A stretch of 64,000 bases of DNA from Streptomyces canus (GCF_030815415.1 NZ_JAUSWW010000001.1:6076001-6140000); one strand, 5' to 3'. Positions 54,009-63,484 are shown, counted from the first letter of the stretch. Notes: generated from the sequence alone by a model not told the origin. Numbers and translations: made by a program.

Positions 54009-56915
54009 TCAGTCCAGGCTGAACGTCGCCAGGCGCAGGCCCTGTCCCTTCAGCACCAGGTAGACGTCGGTACGGCCCTTCGCCGCGCGCGAGAGGTCGG
54101 CGGTCACCGTCTCGTAGGCGTACGGCGACGAGGTGCCGCCGAAGGCCGCCGTACCGACGAGGGTGCCGGTCGGGGAGCCCAGCCGGACCTCGACCGTGCC
54201 GGACGCGCCGGCCACGCGGGCCGTGAACTTGGAGGCGCCCGAGCCGAGTCGGGCGTCGCCGTACTTCAGCCACGCCCGGTCGGCCGTCACCCCCACCGCC
54301 GTACCGCGTTCCTTCGACTCGTCGACGAGACGCGTGCCGTCGTAGTCGTCGAAGTTCTCGGCGCGGGTCGTGCGGGAGAGGTCGCGGGCCGGGATCGTCT
54401 CGCCGGACACCTGCCAGGCCGTGCCGGTGCGGATGTCGGCGGAGGAGGAGCCGACAAGGATGTCGTAGGTGCCCTGCTCCACCACCCACTTGGAGCGCGT
54501 GACGTCCCAGTGCGCGAGGTCCTTCTTCGCCAGCTTCAGCTTGACCGTCTTCGTCTCGCCCGGCTTCAGCGTCACCCGCTGGAAGGCCTCCAGCTGCTTC
54601 AGGGGCTGCTTGTCGCGGGAGACACGCTGGTGGGCGTAGAGCTGGACGACCTCGTCGCCGGTGCGGCTACCGGTGTTGGTGACCTTCACCTCGTAGCCGT
54701 CGGCCGTCTTGTGAAGGCCGCCGTAGCGGAAGGACGTGTAGGAGAGCCCGTGGCCGAAGGGATAGAGCGGGCTGCCCTTGAAGTACTGGTAGGTGCGGTC
54801 GGACTTGATGATGTCGTAGTCGAGGATCGACGGGAGGTCCGACTCCGAGCGGTACCAGGTCTGGGTGAGGCGGCCCGAGGGGTTGGCGTCGCCGTAGAGG
54901 AGGTCGGCGAGGGCGTTTCCGGTCTCCTGGCCCGCGTGCGAGGTCCACAGGACGGCCGGGACCTCCTTCTGGAGGGCGCCGAGGGTGGTCGGGTAGCTGT
55001 TCTCGACGATCACCACGACCCGGGGGTTGGCCGCCTTGACCGCCTTGACCAGGGCTTCCTGTGCGGGGGCCAGGCCCATGTCGGTGCGGTCGTGGGCCTC
55101 GCGGCCGTTGATCGACGGGTTGGAGCCGACCACGACCACCGCGTGGTCCCTGCCCTTGACCGCGGCCACGGCCTCGTCGACGCCGCTGCGGACGACGTCC
55201 TTCGTGTAGTGCGCGGCGGCGTCCTTCGCGACCAGGCCGAGCGTGCCGTCCGCACCGGTCGGGCCGAGGTAGACGGGGTTGCCCCACCACGGCTCCTCGG
55301 TCTCGTAGCCGGCGTAGCGCAGGAGGTAGGTGCCGTCCGCCTGCTCCTCCAGCTTGAACTGCTGCTGGACGTACCAACCGTTCGGCTGCACCTGGTCGTT
55401 GACGAAGTTCGCCCAGTTGTAGCCGACGTACTTGCCGTTGGCGGCGGAGCGCAGGGTGACGATGCCCGCGCCCCAGTCGAAGACGTCGAACTGGGCGCTC
55501 GTGTCCGAGGCGGACGTCTCCTTGAGCGGCTCGCCGTCCGCGTCCGTGCCCGCTGTGACGTAACGGCCCGTCTCCGCGTTCTTCAGCGCGATCCGGTCGA
55601 CGCCCTCATCGGTCGTGACAGGGGTGCCGAGTTTGGCCGCGATGCCGTCGGCCGGGGTGACCGCGTAGGGGAGCGTGCCCGAGTACCAGTCGGTGTAGAG
55701 GGTGTCGGCGAGCGGGCCGACGACGGCGACGTCCTTCGCGGACTTCTTCAGCGGCAGGGTGCCCGCCTGGTTCTTCAGCAGCACGGCACCTTCCGTGGCC
55801 GCCTTGCGCGCCAGCTTCTGGTGGGCGGGGCTGTTGATGACGGATGTGTCGATCGCGCCGTACTTGCCACCGCCCGGGTCGAACTCGCCGAGCCGGACGC
55901 GCACGGACAGGATGTGCCCGGCGGCCTCCTCGACGTCCGACTCCTTCAACAGGCCCTGTTGCAAGGCGGATGTGATCGCTCCGGTCGTCACCGAGGAGTT
56001 CGCGTCGTTGTCGGTGAAGCTGTCGATGCCGGCCTTCATGGCCGCGGCGTCGCCCTCCGTCACGCTTGGGTAGTACTTCTGGTCGCCGGGGAGGTTGCCC
56101 GGGGCGAAGGCGTCGGTGACGTTCAGGAGGTCGTAGGAGGTCCACTTCCGTACGACGCCGTCCAGGTCCGGATTCACCGTCGCGGGGCGGCCGTTGACGA
56201 GGTTGTACGAGGACATGACCCCCGTCGCCGCGTTCGCCTCGATCGCCGGTTTGAAGGCCGCCTCGTCGTACTCCTTCGCGACCCGCGGGCGCAGGTCGGA
56301 GGAGGTGGTCGTGCGGTGCCACTCGTTGTTGTTGGCGAGGTAGTGCTTGAGGGTGGGCGCGGTCTTCAGGTGATCGGGATCACCGCCGGTCAAGCCCTTG
56401 CCGTACGCCGTCGACAGGGCGCCGGTCAGTGCGGGGTCCTCGCTGTAGCCCTCCTCGTTGCGGCCCCAGCGCGGGTCGCGGAGCAGGTTCACCACGGGCG
56501 CCCAGAGGTTGAGGCCCCAGCCCGCCGGGCGTTCCCGCTGGAAGCCGCGTGCCTCGTCGCCGACCGCCGAGCCGACCTGTTCCATCAGGGCCGGGTCCCA
56601 GGTGGAGGCGAGCCCGACGGCCTGGGGGAAGACGGTGGTCTCGCCGAGCCAGGCGACGCCGTGCAGGGCCTCGGTGCCGGTACGGAAGGACTCGATGCCC
56701 AGGCGGGGGATGGCGGGCTGGTACTGGTGGAGGAGGGAGATCTTCTCGTCGAGGGTCAGCCGGTCCAGCAGGTCGTCGACGCGCCGGTCCACGCTGAGGG
56801 AGGGGTCGCGGAAGGGATACGGGGTCTCGGCGTGGGAGGGCACAGTGGCGCCGAGCCCTGCGATCAGGGCCAGCGCCACCACGAGTGTGGATCTGCGTCT
56901 CTTGCGGCCTTTCAT
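54009..56915 (-). CDS. Secreted GH3 glycoside hydrolase with inserted beta-trefoil-like domain
   Basis: 968 residues from ATG 56915 with signal peptide ending SHA-ET. The GH3 N-domain covers about residues 35-340, with probable nucleophile Asp268 in LLNVTDAFAPG. The C-domain spans 360-720 but is split by an extra ~130 residues (437-565) with YVTAGTDADGEP and GKYVGYNWANF repeats, like fascin/ricin-type trefoils. A fibronectin III-like segment (735-825) and a CBM6-like C-terminal domain (850-968) follow. Probably a beta-xylosidase or beta-glucosidase acting outside the cell. It lies 59 bases after the lacI gene, at the end of the GH31/ABC operon. Confidence 0.9.
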   Translation of the reverse strand: MKGRKRRRSTLVVALALIAGLGATVPSHAETPYPFRDPSLSVDRRVDDLLDRLTLDEKISLLHQYQPAIPRLGIESFRTGTEALHGVAWLGETTVFPQAVGLASTWDPALMEQVGSAVGDEARGFQRERPAGWGLNLWAPVVNLLRDPRWGRNEEGYSEDPALTGALSTAYGKGLTGGDPDHLKTAPTLKHYLANNNEWHRTTTSSDLRPRVAKEYDEAAFKPAIEANAATGVMSSYNLVNGRPATVNPDLDGVVRKWTSYDLLNVTDAFAPGNLPGDQKYYPSVTEGDAAAMKAGIDSFTDNDANSSVTTGAITSALQQGLLKESDVEEAAGHILSVRVRLGEFDPGGGKYGAIDTSVINSPAHQKLARKAATEGAVLLKNQAGTLPLKKSAKDVAVVGPLADTLYTDWYSGTLPYAVTPADGIAAKLGTPVTTDEGVDRIALKNAETGRYVTAGTDADGEPLKETSASDTSAQFDVFDWGAGIVTLRSAANGKYVGYNWANFVNDQVQPNGWYVQQQFKLEEQADGTYLLRYAGYETEEPWWGNPVYLGPTGADGTLGLVAKDAAAHYTKDVVRSGVDEAVAAVKGRDHAVVVVGSNPSINGREAHDRTDMGLAPAQEALVKAVKAANPRVVVIVENSYPTTLGALQKEVPAVLWTSHAGQETGNALADLLYGDANPSGRLTQTWYRSESDLPSILDYDIIKSDRTYQYFKGSPLYPFGHGLSYTSFRYGGLHKTADGYEVKVTNTGSRTGDEVVQLYAHQRVSRDKQPLKQLEAFQRVTLKPGETKTVKLKLAKKDLAHWDVTRSKWVVEQGTYDILVGSSSADIRTGTAWQVSGETIPARDLSRTTRAENFDDYDGTRLVDESKERGTAVGVTADRAWLKYGDARLGSGASKFTARVAGASGTVEVRLGSPTGTLVGTAAFGGTSSPYAYETVTADLSRAAKGRTDVYLVLKGQGLRLATFSLD

Positions 56916-56974
56916 GTCACGGCTCCTTCGGGTAGGGCCTTGCATCTACGGGCACACAGGGGCATCCGTGGGGG

Positions 56975-57985
56975 TCAGGGGGCGTTCCTCGGCGCCGTGC
57001 TCGCGCGTTCCGTCATGCGGGGCGGCAGCAGCGTCGCCTCGGGCACCGTCTTGTGGTCGAGCTTCTTCATCAGCAGCTCCACGGCCCGGGTGCCGACCTC
57101 GGCGGAGGGCAGGTCGACCGAGGTGACGGGGACGCGGAGGTTCCCGGCGAGTTCGTCGGGGCAGATGGCGGTGACGGAGAGATCGGCGGGGACCCGCAGG
57201 CCGAGCTGCTCGAAGGCGTCGATGAGGGGTTCGAGGATCGCCTCGTTGTGGACGACCACCCCGGTCAACGCGGGCTGCTCGCGCAGCAGTTGCTCGGCGA
57301 CCTGGCGGGCGGCGGCGGGCGAGGCCTCGCACGAGTGGACCGAGGAGGCGAGCCGGCCCCGGTCCGCGGCGGCGGTGAAACCCTGGACCACGCGCTGGGC
57401 GAACGCGGTCTGGCGGACGTACACCTCCGGCGGCGACCCGACCAGCGCGACCACCCGGTGCCCGAGCCGCGCCAGATGCTCCACGCACGCCTCGCCGGCC
57501 GCCTTGAAGTCGAGGTCGATGCAGGTCAGACCGTCCGCCTCGGCCGGGAACCCGATCATCACCGACGGCCGCTCCAGCGAACGCAGCAACGGCAGCCGGG
57601 GGTCGTCGAGCTGGACGTCCATGACGATCATCGCGTCCACCAGTGCCGTGTCGGCGACCCGGCGCAGCCCGTCCTCGCCCTCCTCCTGCGTCAGCAGCAG
57701 CACGTCATGGTCGTGTCGCCGTGCCGTCGTCACCACCGACACCGCGAACTGCATCACCACCGGGACGTGGATCCCGGTGCGTAAGGGCACCACCAGCGCC
57801 AGCACGTTCGATCTGCTGCTGGCCAGGGCCCGGGCACCCGCGTGCGGCCGGTAGCCCAGTTCGCGGATGGACGCCTCGACGCGCTGCCGGGTCTCCTCGG
57901 AGATCGGGCGCTTGCCGCTGAGCGCGTAGGAGACGGTGCTGGGGGAGACGCCGGCGTGCCGGGCCACATCAGTGATCTTCACCAT
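56975..57985 (-). CDS. LacI-family regulator of the glycoside operon, with TTA codon
   Basis: 336 residues from ATG 57985, which overlaps the GH31 stop codon by one base (TGATG). The LacI helix-turn-helix is ITDVARHAGVSPSTVSYALS, followed by the hinge helix ALASSRSNVLALVVP. The periplasmic-binding-like core carries MIVMDVQLDD and other sugar-site elements. Codon 68 is TTA (57782-57784 on the plus strand), a codon read only by the bldA tRNA in Streptomyces. It is likely to bind the two palindromes at 63378-63416 in front of the operon's first gene, forming a feedback loop. Confidence 0.9.
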   Translation of the reverse strand: MVKITDVARHAGVSPSTVSYALSGKRPISEETRQRVEASIRELGYRPHAGARALASSRSNVLALVVPLRTGIHVPVVMQFAVSVVTTARRHDHDVLLLTQEEGEDGLRRVADTALVDAMIVMDVQLDDPRLPLLRSLERPSVMIGFPAEADGLTCIDLDFKAAGEACVEHLARLGHRVVALVGSPPEVYVRQTAFAQRVVQGFTAAADRGRLASSVHSCEASPAAARQVAEQLLREQPALTGVVVHNEAILEPLIDAFEQLGLRVPADLSVTAICPDELAGNLRVPVTSVDLPSAEVGTRAVELLMKKLDHKTVPEATLLPPRMTERASTAPRNAP

Positions 57986-60234
57986 CAGCCCAGCTCCACC
58001 GTGAGAAACCCGGTCCCGGCCTGCGCCCGCCCGACCCGCTCCCCGGCCGCCAGCGCCCACGGCGCCGAAGGGTCGCTGCACGAGGCCCGCATCGTGTCCC
58101 CTTCGCGTACGACGGTGTAGGCCACGTCCCCGATCCGTACCGTCACCTGGGCGCCCCGCTCCAGGCCGTAGGCCCGCAGGGTCACTCCGTCGGCGTGGTC
58201 GTAGTCGGGCCGGTCGGCCACCGCGCCGACCGGGATCACCGCACCGGGCCGTACGAGCAGCGGCACGCTGAGGAAGCCGTGTTGCTCGCGGACCCAGCGC
58301 GGGCCGGTGACCGTCCGCCCGCTGACGAAGTGGGTCCAGGTGCCTTCGGGGACGTAGTACGCGACGTCGTCGGAGTCGCTGAACACCGGCGCCACCAGCA
58401 GATCGGGGCCGAGCATGTACTGCCGCTCCAGATGCGCGCACCCGGGGTCGTCCGGGAACTCCAGCACCATCGCCCGCATGACCGGCACGCCCTCGGTGTG
58501 GGCGGTGCGGGCGGCCTCGTACAGATACGGCATGAGCTGGAGCTTGAGCCGGGTGAAGTGCCGCAGCACGTCGACCGATTCCTCGTCGAAGAGCCACGGG
58601 ACGCGGTACGACGAACTGCCGTGCAGCCGGCTGTGGGAGGACAGCAGGCCGAAGGCCAGCCACCGCTTGAACAGCGACGGTGTCGGGGTGCCCTCGAAGC
58701 CGCCGATGTCATGGCTCCAGAACCCGAACCCCGAGAGGCCCAGCGAGAGTCCGCCGCGCAGTGACTCCGCCATCGACTCGTACGTCGCCTCGCAGTCGCC
58801 GCCCCAGTGGACCGGGAACTGCTGGCTGCCCGCCGTCGCGGACCGGGCGAACACGACCGCCTCCTCCTCGCCCCGGTGCTCGCGCAGCACGTCGAAGACG
58901 GTGCGGTTGTACAGATAGGTGTAGTAGTTGTGCATCCGCTCCGGGTCCGAGCCGTCCGACCAGGCCACGTCGAGGGGCACCCGCTCACCGAAGTCGGTCT
59001 TGAAGCAGTCGACGCCCTGCGCGAGCAGCCCCTCCAGCTTGGACGCGTACCACTCGCGCGCCGCCGGGCTGGTGAAGTCCACGATCGCCATCCCCGGCTG
59101 CCAGAGGTCCCACTGCCAGATCCTGCCATCCGGCCGCTTCAGCAGATGCCCGAGCGCCTTGCCCTCCGCGAAGAGCGGGGAGCGCTGGGCGATGTACGGG
59201 TTGATCCAGACACAGACCCGCAGCCCTCGCTCCTTGAGCCGCTTGAGCATGCCCTCGGGGTCCGGGAACACCCGTGGGTCCCACGCGAAGTCGCACCAGT
59301 TGTGCTCGCGCATCCAGAAGCAGTCGAAGTGGAAGACGGAGAGCGGGAGTTCGCGTTCCCGCATGCCCTCGATGAAGGAGGTCACCGTCTCCTCGTCGTA
59401 GGAGGTGGTGAAGGAGGTCGACAGCCACAGGCCGAAGGACCAGACGGGCGGGAGGGCCGGGCGGCCGGTCAGGGCCGTGTACTTGCGGAGGATGTCCTTC
59501 GGCGTCGGGCCGTAGATGACGTAGTACGTCAACTGCTGGGTCTCCGCGCTGAACTGCACCCTGGAGACCGCCTCCGAGGCGACCTCGAAGGAGACCTTGC
59601 CCGGGTGGTCGACGAAGACGCCGTAGCCCGCGTCCGTCAGATAGAACGGGACGTTCTTGTAGGCCTGTTCGGTGGTCGTGCCGCCGTCGGCGTTCCAGAT
59701 GTCGACGACCTGGCCGTTCTTGACCAGCGGGCCGAATCGCTCGCCGAGGCCGTAGACGCTGGTGCCGACCGTGAGGTTGAGCTGCTCGCGCAGATAGTGG
59801 CCGCCGGCCGCGTCCCGCATGATGCCCATGCTCTTGTGGCCGCTGCTGGTCAGGACCCGGCCGTGGGCGCGGAAGTCGAGGTGCCAGGGGCCCTCGGTGG
59901 CGAAGCGGACCGAGAGGGCGCCGGAGGTCAGGATCGCGTGGTCGTCGTCGTAGGAGATCTGTGCGGCGGGGTGGTCCGTGCTGAGCTCGAACGCGGGTCC
60001 GGTGGGCTGCTCGCCCTCGAAATGGGTGAAGGTGACGCCCACGACGTCCGGCATCGGTGTGTGGGCGTTGATGGTCATGACCGGTCCCGTCATCAGGTCG
60101 CCGCGGCTGAGGATGGGCCGGGAGGGTGCGTGGATCTCCAGACCGGACTCGGTGGGGGTGACGTCGAGGACCTGGGCGGGGTGGTCCGCCGTGACGCCTT
60201 CGCGCAGCAGCCAGTAGCCGTCGGTGAACTTCAT
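57985..60234 (-). CDS. GH31 alpha-xylosidase (YicI-like)
   Basis: Cytoplasmic family-31 glycosidase, 749 residues, no signal peptide. The nucleophile is Asp414 in CFKTDFGERVP, which has the YicI-type KTDFGERxP form, and the acid/base is Asp480 in HWGGDCEATYESM. The beta-sandwich N-domain and C-terminal sheets frame the barrel. YicI-type enzymes release xylose from isoprimeverose and other alpha-xylosides, so together with an importer and a GH3 enzyme this suggests xyloglucan-oligosaccharide use. Follows the second permease by 11 bases. Confidence 0.92.
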   Translation of the reverse strand: MKFTDGYWLLREGVTADHPAQVLDVTPTESGLEIHAPSRPILSRGDLMTGPVMTINAHTPMPDVVGVTFTHFEGEQPTGPAFELSTDHPAAQISYDDDHAILTSGALSVRFATEGPWHLDFRAHGRVLTSSGHKSMGIMRDAAGGHYLREQLNLTVGTSVYGLGERFGPLVKNGQVVDIWNADGGTTTEQAYKNVPFYLTDAGYGVFVDHPGKVSFEVASEAVSRVQFSAETQQLTYYVIYGPTPKDILRKYTALTGRPALPPVWSFGLWLSTSFTTSYDEETVTSFIEGMRERELPLSVFHFDCFWMREHNWCDFAWDPRVFPDPEGMLKRLKERGLRVCVWINPYIAQRSPLFAEGKALGHLLKRPDGRIWQWDLWQPGMAIVDFTSPAAREWYASKLEGLLAQGVDCFKTDFGERVPLDVAWSDGSDPERMHNYYTYLYNRTVFDVLREHRGEEEAVVFARSATAGSQQFPVHWGGDCEATYESMAESLRGGLSLGLSGFGFWSHDIGGFEGTPTPSLFKRWLAFGLLSSHSRLHGSSSYRVPWLFDEESVDVLRHFTRLKLQLMPYLYEAARTAHTEGVPVMRAMVLEFPDDPGCAHLERQYMLGPDLLVAPVFSDSDDVAYYVPEGTWTHFVSGRTVTGPRWVREQHGFLSVPLLVRPGAVIPVGAVADRPDYDHADGVTLRAYGLERGAQVTVRIGDVAYTVVREGDTMRASCSDPSAPWALAAGERVGRAQAGTGFLTVELG

Positions 60235-60245
60235 GTGGGGGGTCC

Positions 60246-61070
60246 TTATTTGACGGCACCCACGGCGATGCCGCGGGTGAGGGTCCGCTGGAACAGAAGG
60301 AAGAAGACGATGGCCGGGAGGACGCCCAGGAGCGCTGCCGCGTTGGTCATGGTGGCGTCCATCAGGCGCTGGCCCTGGAGGACCCCGAGGGCCACCGACA
60401 CCGTCTGGTTGTCGTTGGAGATCAGCATGACCAGGGGGAGCAGGAACTCGTTCCAGGTCCAGATGAAGAAGAAGACCAGCAGCACGCCGATGGTGGGGCG
60501 GCTCACCGGGACGACGATCCGCCACAGGATCTGCCACTTGTCGGCGCCGTCGATCTTCGCGGCCTCGATGATCTCGCGGGGGAACTGACCGAGGACGGAG
60601 GAGAGGAGGTAGGTGCCGAACGCCGCCTGGATCACCGTGAACACGATGATCACGCTGAGCCTGGTGTCGTAGAGCCCGGCTTCCTTGCTCAGGTAGTAGA
60701 TCGGGTAGACCAGCGCCTCCTGCGGCAGCATGTTCGCCAGGACGAAGAAGGCCAGCACCCAGGTGCGGCCCTTGATGCGGCCGATGCCGATCGCGTACGC
60801 GTTGAGGACGGACAGGATCACCGCGAAGACCGCGACTCCGCCGCTGATCAGCAGGGAGTTGAAGAGCTTCTGGCTGTAGTCGACGCGCTCCCAGAAGTCC
60901 TTCAGACCGTCCAGGTAGAGGCCGTCGGGGAGGCTCAGCGGGCCGTTCTGGGAGTACTCGGCGGGGGACTTGACCGCGTTGACCGCGACGATCAGGAAGG
61001 GCACGACCATGAAGAGGGCCGCGACGCACAGGGCGACGAGGACGGGATAGCGGCGTAGTGCGGTGCTCAT
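60246..61070 (-). CDS. Oligosaccharide ABC importer permease, MalG type
   Basis: 274 residues from ATG 61070, overlapping the previous permease stop by 4 bases. Six predicted helices; the EAA loop reads EAAKIDGADKWQILWRIVVP. Final cytoplasmic end GIAVGAVK is typical of the family. Part of a five- or six-gene operon for a xylosyl-oligosaccharide. No ATPase gene in the operon, so it presumably uses a shared MsiK-type ATPase. Confidence 0.92.
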   Translation of the reverse strand: MSTALRRYPVLVALCVAALFMVVPFLIVAVNAVKSPAEYSQNGPLSLPDGLYLDGLKDFWERVDYSQKLFNSLLISGGVAVFAVILSVLNAYAIGIGRIKGRTWVLAFFVLANMLPQEALVYPIYYLSKEAGLYDTRLSVIIVFTVIQAAFGTYLLSSVLGQFPREIIEAAKIDGADKWQILWRIVVPVSRPTIGVLLVFFFIWTWNEFLLPLVMLISNDNQTVSVALGVLQGQRLMDATMTNAAALLGVLPAIVFFLLFQRTLTRGIAVGAVK

Positions 61071-62011
61071 GCTGTCCCCTCCGCGCGGGTCTGGAGCTTC
61101 AGGCCGATCAGCGAGAGGGCCAGGATGATCACGGTGAGGACGGTGGAGATGGCGGCGCCGTAGCCGACCTGCGTCTTCTCGAAGAACGTGGTGAAGGAGA
61201 AGTAGGACGGGACGTTCGTGGCGCCGCCCGGGCCGCCCTTGGTCAGGACGTACACCGCTCCGAAGACCTTCAGCGCGGCGATCGTGCACCAGGTCAGGAC
61301 GACGTAGATCTCCGGGCGGATCTGCGGCAGCGTGATGTGCCAGAACCGGCGCCACCAGCCGGCGCCGTCCAGCTCGGCCGCCTCGTGCAGCTGCGGGTCC
61401 ACGCGTTGCAGGCCCGCCATGAAGATGACCAGCGGGAAGCCGAGTTGGACCCAGACCATCACGCCCATGACGCTGTAGAGGGCGATGTCGGGGTCGCCGA
61501 GCCAGTCCTGCCGCCAGCTCGACAGCCCTACGGCCTTGAGGAGTTCGTTGAGGGAGCCGTCGGTGGGAGCCAGGATCCAGCTCCAGACGATGCCCGCGAC
61601 CGCGATCGGCAGGACCTGGGGGAGGTAGAAGCAGGCGCGCAGTACCGCGACGATCCTCGACCCGAAGTGCTTGCCGATGTAGTCGAACAGCGCGGCGGCC
61701 AGGACCAGTCCGACCGCCGTCGGTACGGCCGCCATGGCGACGACCATGAACAGGCTGTGCCGGAACGACTCCCAGAACTCCGAGTCGTCCATCAGCTCGC
61801 GGTAGTTGGCGAGCCCGGTCCAGCTGGGGGAGCCCACGCCCTGCCAGTCGGTGAAGCTGACGCCCGTGTTCATCAGGAACGGGACGACGATGACGGCGAG
61901 GAACGCGAGGACGCCGGGGAGGAGGAACAGGGCGTAGGAGTCGCGGGGGCGGCGAGGGTGACCGGCGTGGGTCTCTTCGCTGGTCACCCTCTTCTCGACG
62001 GTCACCGTCAT
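61067..62011 (-). CDS. Oligosaccharide ABC importer permease, MalF type
   Basis: 314 residues from ATG 62011, of normal length and without the inserted domain seen in the other MalF-type permease of this window. Six predicted helices start at YALFLLPGVLAFLAVIVVPF; the EAA-like loop is EAAELDGAGWWRRFWHITLP. Start overlaps the binding-protein stop by 4 bases (ATGA), so the genes are coupled. Confidence 0.92.
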   Translation of the reverse strand: MTVTVEKRVTSEETHAGHPRRPRDSYALFLLPGVLAFLAVIVVPFLMNTGVSFTDWQGVGSPSWTGLANYRELMDDSEFWESFRHSLFMVVAMAAVPTAVGLVLAAALFDYIGKHFGSRIVAVLRACFYLPQVLPIAVAGIVWSWILAPTDGSLNELLKAVGLSSWRQDWLGDPDIALYSVMGVMVWVQLGFPLVIFMAGLQRVDPQLHEAAELDGAGWWRRFWHITLPQIRPEIYVVLTWCTIAALKVFGAVYVLTKGGPGGATNVPSYFSFTTFFEKTQVGYGAAISTVLTVIILALSLIGLKLQTRAEGTA

Positions 62012-63303
62012 TGCTTCGGCACGCCCTTGTCGTACGCCTCCTGGAGGGCGTCCAGATAGCCGTCCGGCTGCTCGCTGCTCGTGATCAGCTTCTGGGTCTC
62101 GGAGACGAGGACGTCGTAGTAGCCGGGGACCGGCCAGTCGGGGTAGAAGGCCAGACCGTCACGCTCGGAGAGCACGTTGAAGTTGTCGATGAGGGCCTTC
62201 GACTTCGGGTCGGTGATGGCGCTCGCGTCGGCCGCGACCGGGACACCGCCCTTGTTGCCGAGCAGGTTCTGGATCTTCTTCGACATGGTGATGTCGATGA
62301 AGTCGTAGGCCAGCTTCTTGTTCTTGGCGCCCTTGGGGACGACCCAGAGGTTGCCGCCGGAGCCGAGGGTGAGGTTCGAGTCGGGCCACAGGAAGGTGCC
62401 CCAGTCGAACTTCGCCTCGTCGACGAAGCGGCCGTACCACCAGCTGCCGGAGAACAGGATCGGCGACTTGCCCTGGATGAAGGAGACGCCCGCGTCCTCG
62501 GCCTTGGCGCTGCTGGAGGTCTTGGCGATGTAGCCCTTCTTCACCCAGTCCGCGAAGGTGTCGGCGGCGTGGCTCCAGGCGGTGTCGTGGAAGTCGGTCT
62601 TGCCCTTGTAGAGCTCGTACGAGTCGACCCAGGAGCGGTCGGCCTTCGACAGGGCGAGCTGGTAGAGGTACTGCTGGGCGATGTACTCGGCGCCGGCGTT
62701 GGCGAGCGGGGTGACCTTGTTCTGGACGAACGTGTCCATCGCGGCGGTCAGTTCGTCGAACGTCTTCGGTTCGGCGATGCCGTACTTGGCGAAGAGGTCC
62801 TTGTTGTAGAAGACCATCGTGTACTCGGCGTAGTTGGGGACGCCGTACCACTTGCCGGAGCCCATCACGCCGTTGGTGTCGTACATGCTGGTGGTGCGGA
62901 CGCTCGCGCTGAGTTTCTTGTCCCAGCCGCGCGTGGTCGCCTCTTGGGTGAGATCGGTGAGGAGCCCTTGCTTGGACAGGAGGCCCGCCGTCGCGTTGCC
63001 CTTGTTGTACTCCATGACGTCGGGCGCGTCGGAGGAGTTGAGGACCATCGGGGCGGTCTTCTGGATCTGTTCGAAGCCCTTCTCCTCGAACTCCACCTTC
63101 ACGCCCGGGTGCTTGGCCTTGAACTCCTTGATCGCCTCGTTCCAGGCCTGTCCCATCGCGCTGTTGGGGGCCTCGTAGTGCCACAGTTTGAGCGTCTTGC
63201 CGTCCTCGGAGGACCCACTGTCCGAGTCTCCGCAGGAGGCCAGGAGCAGTGACCCGGTCAGGGCCACCGCCGTCGCCATCACACGCCTTCGTGCCGTCAA
63301 CAT
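62008..63303 (-). CDS. Oligosaccharide-binding lipoprotein
   Basis: Extracytoplasmic binding protein, 431 residues from ATG 63303. The signal peptide ends in the lipobox LLASC with lipidated Cys24, then a Ser/Asp/Gly linker. The long N-terminal frame continues to 63354, but that would place the signal peptide internally. It is the first gene of the importer-GH31-LacI-GH3 operon. Two operator-like palindromes lie 75-113 bases upstream. Confidence 0.9.
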   Translation of the reverse strand: MLTARRRVMATAVALTGSLLLASCGDSDSGSSEDGKTLKLWHYEAPNSAMGQAWNEAIKEFKAKHPGVKVEFEEKGFEQIQKTAPMVLNSSDAPDVMEYNKGNATAGLLSKQGLLTDLTQEATTRGWDKKLSASVRTTSMYDTNGVMGSGKWYGVPNYAEYTMVFYNKDLFAKYGIAEPKTFDELTAAMDTFVQNKVTPLANAGAEYIAQQYLYQLALSKADRSWVDSYELYKGKTDFHDTAWSHAADTFADWVKKGYIAKTSSSAKAEDAGVSFIQGKSPILFSGSWWYGRFVDEAKFDWGTFLWPDSNLTLGSGGNLWVVPKGAKNKKLAYDFIDITMSKKIQNLLGNKGGVPVAADASAITDPKSKALIDNFNVLSERDGLAFYPDWPVPGYYDVLVSETQKLITSSEQPDGYLDALQEAYDKGVPKQ

Positions 63304-63377
63304 CCCGTGCCTCCAGGGAAGTTCGGAGCCGGATGGTTCTCGGGGCGGCGTCACGCGGCGGGGATCGACAGGGGTCG

Positions 63378-63391
63378 TCGAATCGATTCGA
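63378..63391. promoter_or_regulatory. LacI-type operator 1
   Basis: Perfect 14-bp palindrome TCGAATCGATTCGA upstream of the binding-protein gene. Same TCGAA/TTCGA arms as operator 2. Confidence 0.72.
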
Positions 63392-63398
63392 TGCGTGA

Positions 63399-63416
63399 CG
63401 TCGAAGCGCTTCGACG
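63399..63416. promoter_or_regulatory. LacI-type operator 2
   Basis: Perfect 18-bp palindrome CGTCGAAGCGCTTCGACG, centre 23 bases from the centre of operator 1 (about two helical turns). The AGCGCT core is typical of LacI-family sites in Streptomyces sugar operons. Confidence 0.78.
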
Positions 63417-63484
63417 GGCGAAGGTATGTGCGAGCTGTGGGGGCGTCAATGGGGTGCGCGCGAATTGGGGTGCGGATCCGGGTG

